Shown: piece after piece, positions 47,601-56,600 of the stretch
How the letters are laid out: every line of letters begins with the position of its first letter
Numbering within the stretch: the first letter of the stretch is position 1
Assembly: GCA_031761405.1 (NCBI GenBank)
Contig: JASEVX010000010.1
Coordinates: 12,229,918 to 12,293,917, forward strand
DNA: 64,000 nt
DNA from: Serripes groenlandicus
Lineage: Eukaryota > Mollusca > Bivalvia > Cardiida > Cardiidae
Direction of reading: 5' to 3'
The notes under the pieces: generated by a model
What the model was told of the DNA's origin: nothing
What the model saw: the letters and a program-made list of their open reading frames with translations, nothing else
The model's database searches: none
Made by a program: the position numbers and the translations under genes

Positions 47601-50600
47601 CGTGACGGACAGATAGAGAGAGTGATCTTTGGTTCCCTGCAATTAATACAGACAGCTCACCACGATGACTTTTGACTACAGGGACAATTAAGCAAGACCT
47701 CACCCTTTTCCACTTGCAGGTGTATTTTTATTGCATCTTAAGCCGATGACTTTTGCAAACATTATGCAATAGAAGAAATGTCTCATAATGAGACCTTGCT
47801 CTTTTTGCTACACTGTTTTCAACTCTGTGCAATATCTAAACTTTTCTTATACACACTTTTCTTAATTTTGCCTACAACTTTTCAAAGTCGCATGCTGCCA
47901 ATTTGTTGAATATTAGAAAAGGTTAAACTTCATTTTTCCAAAACATTCCTTATCAACAAAGACATCTGCTGCAATTTTCAGAAATAAATGGGTGACCAAG
48001 GAATAAGCGGGAAAATTATTTGTTTGTTTCACTGGTCCGGCAATTGTTCAAGGTGAACAAAGTTTACTTTTTGCCCTTTTGACCGACAACATATCCATAT
48101 ATTATGGCTGACAAAATACCACAACACTGACATGAGCCACGTCACATGAAATCAAACCATAAACAATTTTTTGAAATATCAAAGGAAAATGCTGAGTTGT
48201 GCAGCCAACAGTATAGATCCTGATGCACCGGCTGGCCTGGCTCTATACTGGTGCCACAAACTTCATAAAATTGGTTCCAACAGTCAAGGAGTTATCCCTT
48301 TCCCACATACAGAAACATTTTGATGCCACAGCAGCAGACGACTTTAGAATTGTGACACAACGAGAAACTACTCATCATGAGCAATTTCACCTTTTGTCAC
48401 AATGTTTTCAACTCAATTCAATAATTATACTTTCATTAATACTTTTCATAGTTTTGCCCAGATATTTTCATAAGTCATCTTCTGCAGATTTGTTATATGT
48501 GGGAAAGGGAGGTTTAAGGCAATAATCATCATATGGAATATTTGCCAAGTTATCTGATGGTTAAAACTGTTCATAAGAGGCTTCAGGGAGGCTGCCACAA
48601 CTGAATATTGACCCTTTCCCACATACACACGCTTTCTGACCTCTCTGCAGCAGACAACTATTTTAAAAACATTATTACACAAGGAGAAATTGATCAAAAC
48701 AAGCAATTTCTCCGTTTGCCACAACGTTTTCAACTCTATTCAATGTTTAAACTTTCATTCATAGAGTTTAATAACCATAATTTTTACGTTTTCAAAGTTG
48801 TCGGCTGAAAATTTGTCATAGTTTATGTGGGAAAAGATTAACCAGAGAAGAATGTGTGTAGGCATACAGATATTCACAAACTCCTAGGTGACACATTTTT
48901 ATACGACATGTCACAAAAACAAAATTTCTTTCAGCCTCTTATAATAAATTATAATTAATTAACAATCAGAGCAAGGAGAATGTAATGGTGGTCCAATTTA
49001 CCTGTAATATACTTGGCTCTTGCACAGATTTGTAACATAAAGCAATGCAAATTAACATGAGGCCACGGGACCTGAACCGGTACATATTTTATATTCTTGT
49101 TTACTTATTGTCATAAATATTTTTGACCGTCCCTTTACTTGTTTCCGACATGCAGACGCAATTTACCGCATCTGCTGCAGCAGAAGGACTTTTAACCCTT
49201 TCCCTCATATAGATGCTTTCTGACGCCTCTGCAGCAGACAGCTTTTTTAAAACATAGTGACAAAAGAAGAAATTTTTGAGCAATTTCTCCTTTTGCCACC
49301 ATGTTTTTCACTTTTAGTCATAGGTTATCCATTCAATTAAAGATATTTTCTATTTTTTGACAAAATATGTTCAAAGTCGTCTGTTGCAGATTTGTTGTAT
49401 GAGGGAAAGAGTTAAAAGAACTGTGTCAAATGGAGGAATTACTCATAATGAGCCAATTTCTATATTGTTGAAGAGATGCTGCAAGTGGGATCGGATTAGA
49501 TATTTTCGTAGCAGATTACTCTCTCATTACTAATATGGTTAAATGAATCTGCTGTGGTCAAGTGGTTAGCGTCGGGGATTTAGAAACTGGGTGTCCCTGG
49601 TTCGATGCCCAGTCACGGCACCTCGTTCATGATGGAGTGCCCTTGGGCAAGGCACATTTTTTAGCCTAGTACTGGTTTGTTTACCCAGGGATCATGAATA
49701 AGTGAACTGTCGCCGTGACATAACTGAAATAATGTTGAAAGCGACGTAAAACCCAATAAATAAATAAATAAATACTTTCTCATTACTAATATGGTTAAAT
49801 AGATTATCACACAGAAATCTTTTAAAACAGAAAGCATGCAAGATACTGATAGAACACAGGTATATTAACCTTTAACCCTCTTTCACTCATGATCGAAGTC
49901 GCTTTCTGACGTCTCAGCAGCAGACGACATTCAACTCTGCATTCAATAAATAAACTGTCATAAATGGAGATTGTTCCTATTTTTGCACAGATGTTTTCAA
50001 AGCCGTTTGCTGCAGATTTTTTGTATGTGGGAAAGGGTTCAGATTGGACTGCTTTCAAAACATGGCAGGAAAGATTTGAAACACCAGAAAAATTGAAAGG
50101 TATAACTTTAGAATAATAGTTGAAAACATCATGTGGGAAAAAGGAAAAGGAAAGTTATCTGCTGCAAAAGCATCAAATGGAGTTTGGATCAGGTAAAAGG
50201 TTAATTTCTGAAATAAAAAGTTATAAAATCACACTTAAGAGTGTTAATTTTCTACAGCAACACAGCCTGATAAAAATCTTTTCTCACATACAACAAATAT
50301 GCAGCAAACGACTTTGAAAACATCAAATGTATACAAAAACTATGGAAAATCTCTTCAAAACAGAGTTGATAACTTTTTGACAAAAGGAAATTGCTCATCA
50401 TGTGCAAATTCTCCTTTTGCCATATATTTAAAAGCTGATTTTCTGGAAATATATCAGATTAATTGTTTGATTTTTTACTCTGCTTTCGACAATTTTTCAG
50501 TTTTATCATGGTGATTCCTGGGTAAGTTACCAGTACTACTGGACTGTTTATCCAGACACAGCAAGTCAGTCGTAATGCTAACACCGCAAACAAGTCTTTG

Positions 50601-53600
50601 GTATGACCTGGCCAGGGATTGAACCTGCGACCTCCCACACCCAAGGTGGATGCTCTTAGTAACCACTACACCACCGAGGCGGTGAAATGCATCAGAATTA
50701 ACTTGTGCAAGTTGAAAAGGGGTTAAAAAGAAGGTAAGGTAAGAAAACAGTTATATAGAAAACAAAGGTCATCATGTTACCTCTTTCCCTCTTTATCAAA
50801 CATTTTAAAAATAAGTTTGAAAGAACACATGGCCAAGTTATTCCAGTAAGAAATAGCCATTACAATCAACAGACAAACAATTTCACCAATCTAGAAAACT
50901 GAAAGAATTATATTAATAAAGAGTTGAAAACATTGCAATAAAAGGTGAACTTGCTCGTTTTGAATAATTTAACCATTTATTGCAATAATTGCAAAAGTCG
51001 TCTGCAACAACGGGCGTCAAATGGCGTCTGTGTGAAGTAATGGGTTAAGTAAAAGTATGTCAAACAATCAGATAGATAGAGGGTTGGAAAAGTGATCCAT
51101 CTATCATTTTGAAGACTATGAAATTGATCTTTGTCAAAATATAATCTAATTTAAACATGATCTTTATGTAACATGGTAATATTTTAATAGCTACCAAAAG
51201 GATAGAAGAATTTATACTTTATACTTATTTTTAGACTAGAAGTAGTAAAGCAGTTTGTTAAGAGCTAAATGGAATTTATGCATTGGCTCAATAGAACCTT
51301 ATTTAACCCTTTTCATTAAACGCCAACTCTGCAGCAGGTGACTTTGAAAACTTCCAGGCAAAGCTTTAAATAAATCTCAATAATCAAAAGCATTAACATC
51401 AAATAGATTTGTAAACATTATGGAAAATTGCTGTTTATAGAGCAATTTATCCTTTTGTCACAATGTTTTCAAGACATCTTCAGCATAAAACTTGAGCCAT
51501 GTGATGCGAAAAAAGGTTCTTGTTGCATCTGAAGATTGAGGCACAGGCGTCAGAGTTGGATTTTGAAAAAAATAAATGGGTGGAAAACAAGTATATATAA
51601 TAATAGGGATTATTATACTATAAGAACCATATAGAGAGGGGGCTATTTATAGTAACACGGTCCTGTGTGGGATTCCCCGAATTTTCTCATAGCATAACAT
51701 TAAGGTGATTATTATTATAGCAATTATGGACCATATAAGGAGTCCTGGACTGTTAGTAGAAGTTGAACGAGACATTGTGTTGTTAATTTTTTTTTTTAAT
51801 ATTCTCAAATGAAAACTCTTAGCCCTTTTCCTCATATAGACGCTTTCTGTCGCCTCTACAGCAGACAGCTTTTTGAAAACAGTGACAAAAGAAGAAATTG
51901 CTCAAAACAAGCAATTTCTCCTTTTGACACTGTTTTCCACTTTTAGTCATAGGTTATCCATTCAATTATAGAGATTTTCTATTTTTTGACAAAATATGTT
52001 CAAAGTCGTCTGCTGCAGAATTGTCGTATGAGGGAAAGGGTTATGCCTATGTTTTTGCACAATTTTTGCTAAAGTCTTCAATGCACGTCTACAGATGTAT
52101 AGATAAAGAGGAGTTATCTGTGGGGAAAAGGGTTTCTATTGGTCTACAAGGATCAAACCTTTCTTTCATCACGGAACGTGGGGTCCAACAATGCATTGTG
52201 CTCCATTTTCTCTCCAAATGATCTGTCAAACAAACAAACAACAATCATAACAAGGCATACAACATCCATAAGGTAAATCTATTGCATAAACTGTAAAACA
52301 ACATAATAAATTTGGCTGTAGTAAAATGAAGAGGTAGCTAAACAACATTCTATAAACATTGCATGCATGCAATTGATACCACATTATAACCCAACATAAT
52401 CACATGACTTTTGCTTATAAATATATACATGTATAATTAATGTACTTATTATTCTTATACAAGAAGCAGTTTAACCCCATATAAAATACACCTAATCTGC
52501 AGCAGACTGCTTCGAAAACATCCAGGAAATTATGTGGAAAAAGCATAAATATGAGAGCACAATAATTAAATCCAGTTGGAAAAATGTTTTCAAAAGTTGC
52601 CTGCTTCAGATGCGTCAAAATGTGTCTATAACAGGGAAAGGGTGAAAACATTATAGGAAAAGAAGGTATAATACCGGGCAGTATCTACCATTTCATTTTA
52701 CGGTTTTTCCATTTTTTTTTATTACCCAGATGTTTTCAAAGTCATCTTCTGCAGATATGCTGTATGTGGTAAAGGGCCACTTTACTCTCCAACTTATTTT
52801 AACGCTTTCTGACACCACTGCAGGAGACAACTTTTGAAAACATTGTGACACAGGAAGGAAAATGATCAAGATTAGAAATTTCTACTTTTGCCACAATGTT
52901 TTCAACTCTGTTCAATAATTAAACTATCAGTTATAAAAAGTTCCCATAACTTTGCCTAGATATTTTCGAAGTCCTCTGCTGCAGGTTTGCTGTATGTGGC
53001 AAAGGGTTAAATATCAAAATGTTGGGAAATAGCTTGAAGGCTTTTCATTGATTAATCTTCTAAAAAAGAGGCTCATACATAACTGTTTAATGCATTATTT
53101 AAATAAGCCTGCATGTTGACAAATGATGAAATAACCATTATTACGACCGTAATGTTAACAGGAAAAGGTAACTTATTAGGCAATACATGTATGCAAAATG
53201 CTGGGGTTATGTTTGCCATGGGACATTCTTTATGTTATATTTACTTATAAATATCTGAAGTTAAAACTTACATTTTTTAATTTGATAATGATTGTGATAT
53301 AAGTTTCTACAACTTATATAAAGATGACCATGTGCTAAAGACCATCTGGGAATAGCAATTCCCTGCCTATAGAGACCATACTTTTAGTTTCCCAAATACT
53401 CATTTTCGGTATAAATGACCCTTTAATTAAAGACCACCTGTGAACAAAGACCAGAGTGTTCACTTCCCATGAAAGCCCTTTAACCCTTTCCCTCATATAG
53501 ACGCTTTCTGATGCCTCTGCAGCAGACGGCTTTTTGAAAACATAGTAACAAAAGAAGAAATTGCCCAAAACGTGCAATTTCTCCTTTTGTCACAATGTTT

Positions 53601-56600
53601 TCTACTTTTAGTCATAGGTTATCCATTCAATTATAGAGATTTACCATTATTTGACAAAATACGTTCAAAGTCGTCTGCTGCAGAATTGTTGTATGAGGGA
53701 AAGGGTTAACCTTTTCCCACATATAGACGCTTTCTGACGCCTCTGCAGCAGACAGCTTTTTGAAAACATAGAAACAAAAGAAGAAATTGCACAAAACGTG
53801 CAATTTCTCCTTTTGTCACAATGTTTTCTACTTTGAGTCATGGGTTATCCATTCAATTATAGAGATTTTCTATTTTTCGACAAAATATGTTCAAAGTCGT
53901 CTGCTGCAGCATTGTCGTATGAGGGAAAGGGTTAACACAGGTTTTGACTGTATATTAATCGCCCTCAGTGTTTGTTTCCTGAATACTATAAATGAAAGCA
54001 TAATTATTGAATAATTTAGTTGAAAACATTGTAATTAAAGGAGAAATTGCTTATTATGAGCACTTTCTCCTATTGACCAAAATTTAATGTTCTCACAAGC
54101 AAGTTGCTGCAAATGCGTCACAATTTGTCCGCAAGTGGGAAAGGGTTACTTAAACATCAAAGAGAGATTTATGTATTCCCATTTCTATTGTTATGTAACC
54201 CCCAATGTCAGTTTGACATAAAAACAGAGAACTGCCTATCAGCCAACAATACAGGTAATGTTTCATCTGGGACTAATGGTGTTATTTTGATGAATTTTAA
54301 TGTGACACTACAGACAACTGACCTGTCCATTACGGCCAGTTATACATGTATCACCCAAGTCTTCCTGTCATTCACCGAGTCAATGATTATAAATCAAAGT
54401 CTCACTAGTAATTGACTAATTTGGTATAGAATTGACAGTTGTGTTGTTTTGAGGACTATATTATCTCATTTCAACATGCAGTCGAATTTTCGTTTTATTG
54501 CATCTGCAGCAGATGACTTATGAAAAATTGTTGGTTTATCGCGAAATTCTCCTTTTGTCATGATGTTTTCCGCTCTACTGAATAATTATATAAATGTACT
54601 TTCATTTACAATATTTTGTGAGTCGTCTTATTTACAAAATATCTGAAAAGAAAATATGTTATCGCTCAACGCCGGATATTTGGAAGAAATAACAGACCTT
54701 TAATTTTTGCTGATATGTCGTATGTGGGAAAGTGTTAAAGAAACAAGGAGCATTAACCCTTGCCCACATACAACAGTTTTGCAGTAGGTAACTTTGAAAA
54801 CATCAAAGCAAAAATATGGCAAATCTCTGTAAATGAAGGAGTATCTATTGAATAGAGTTGAAAACATTGTGGCAAAAGGAGAAACCGTTCGTAATGAGCA
54901 ATTTCCTCTTTTGCCACAATGTTTTCACAAGTCGTCTGCATCAGATGTGCCGGAAATATTCATTGCAAGCAGTGCAGATCTAGATAAAAAACTGCTGCTT
55001 ATACACCGACATTCATTCAGATTTTTTTTTCTTCTGTTCTTCAAATGATTTTTTAAAAATGTTTGTAAAATTATCCTACCAAATAATGACCCATTGTTTT
55101 TTTAAGTTTTTTTTTTTTCTCTTATGTCATAACAATTTTGTTTTAATTGAAAAAGCTTTCCAGACCAAAACATCTTCTTTCAAAAGTTCATAACAGAAAC
55201 TATAAATGCCACAATCTACCTCTTGCCTGTTCATCAAATGTGCCCATGTTATGAATTTATGACCCTTTTAACCCTTTCCCTCATACGACATTTCTGCAGC
55301 AGACGACTTTGAACGTATTTTGTCAAAACATAGAAAATCTCCATAATTGAATGGATAACCTATGACAAAAAGTGGAAAACATTGTGTCAAAAGGAGAAAT
55401 TGCACGTTTTGTGCAATTTCTTCTTTTGTCACTATGTTTTCAAAAAGCCGTCTGCTGCAGAGGCGTCAGAAAGCGTCTATATGAGGGAAAGGGTTAACCT
55501 TTTACCACATATAGATACTTTTGGAAGCCTCTCTGCAGCAGACGGCTTCGAAAACATTGTGACAAAAGGAGAAATTGCTCAAAGCGAGCAATTTCTCCTT
55601 TTGCCACATTGTTTTCAACTTTTCACAGTAATTAAACCTACATTTATATATTGTTTCCGTGATTTTGCTAAGATGTATTTAAAGTCGTCTGCTGCAGTTT
55701 TGTTGTATGTGGCAAAGGGTAACATTCACGGTTCAAGGATTCTTCAAATTGTTATGAAAACAAATTTATTCAAGAAGTCTTATCCGGATGCTATGGTATA
55801 ATTTTTAACAATTTCCTATATGAAGATGCATTTTCGATGCATCTACTGCAAATAACTCTATGTCACAATGTTTCCAACTATATACAATCATCAAGCTTAA
55901 TTTTTTAGAGATTTCAACATTTTTCGCTTGATGCTTTCCAAGTCAAAAGCGAATCAGAATAGCATGACATTGATTGATTATTTTGGTGTTTAACGCTGCT
56001 TTCAATAATGTTTCGGTTAGATCACTGCGGTAAGTTACCAGTACTACTGGTCAATTTATCCTGACACCAGCCAGTTAGTCGTAATGCTAACCCCGCAATC
56101 CTGAGCGCCTAGGAGGGCAGCCATTACAACCATTTTTAAAGTCTTTGGTATGAGACGGTAGGGGATCGAACCAGCAACCTCCCGCACCCAAGGTGGAAGC
56201 TCTACCACTACACCACCAAGGCATGAAATTGAATCAACCCCAAGAGATTAATCTGATCTGAGTCTTGTGCCTGTCATTAATGCCTTCCTTTCTTTGAATA
56301 ATGTCTTATGGGATTTAAAACTTTAACTTTAAACATATTTTGTCAAAAAACAGAAAAGTTCTATAATTGAATGGATAACCTATGACTTAAAGTGGAAAAC
56401 ATTGTGGCAAAAGGAGAAATTGCTCGTTTTGAGCAATTTCTTCTTTTGTCACTATGTTTTCAAAAAGCTGTCTGCTGCAGAGATGTCAGAAAGCGTCTAG
56501 TATGAGAGAAAAGGTTAAGTGCATCTGATGTAGACGAAATTTTAAAACAGTATGGCTAAAGGAGAAATTGCTCATAATGTGGGAATGGGTGAAGTATCTA

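Larger units (their letters stand above)
53319..53955. mobile_element. P-family MITE split by two TTAA MITEs
   Basis: Left part GACCATGTGCTAAAGACC... AAAGACCACCTGTGAACAAA up to CCCTTTAA; right part TTAACACAGGTTTTGACTGT from 53932. The two TTAA MITEs occupy one TTAA of the P element. Confidence 0.65.
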
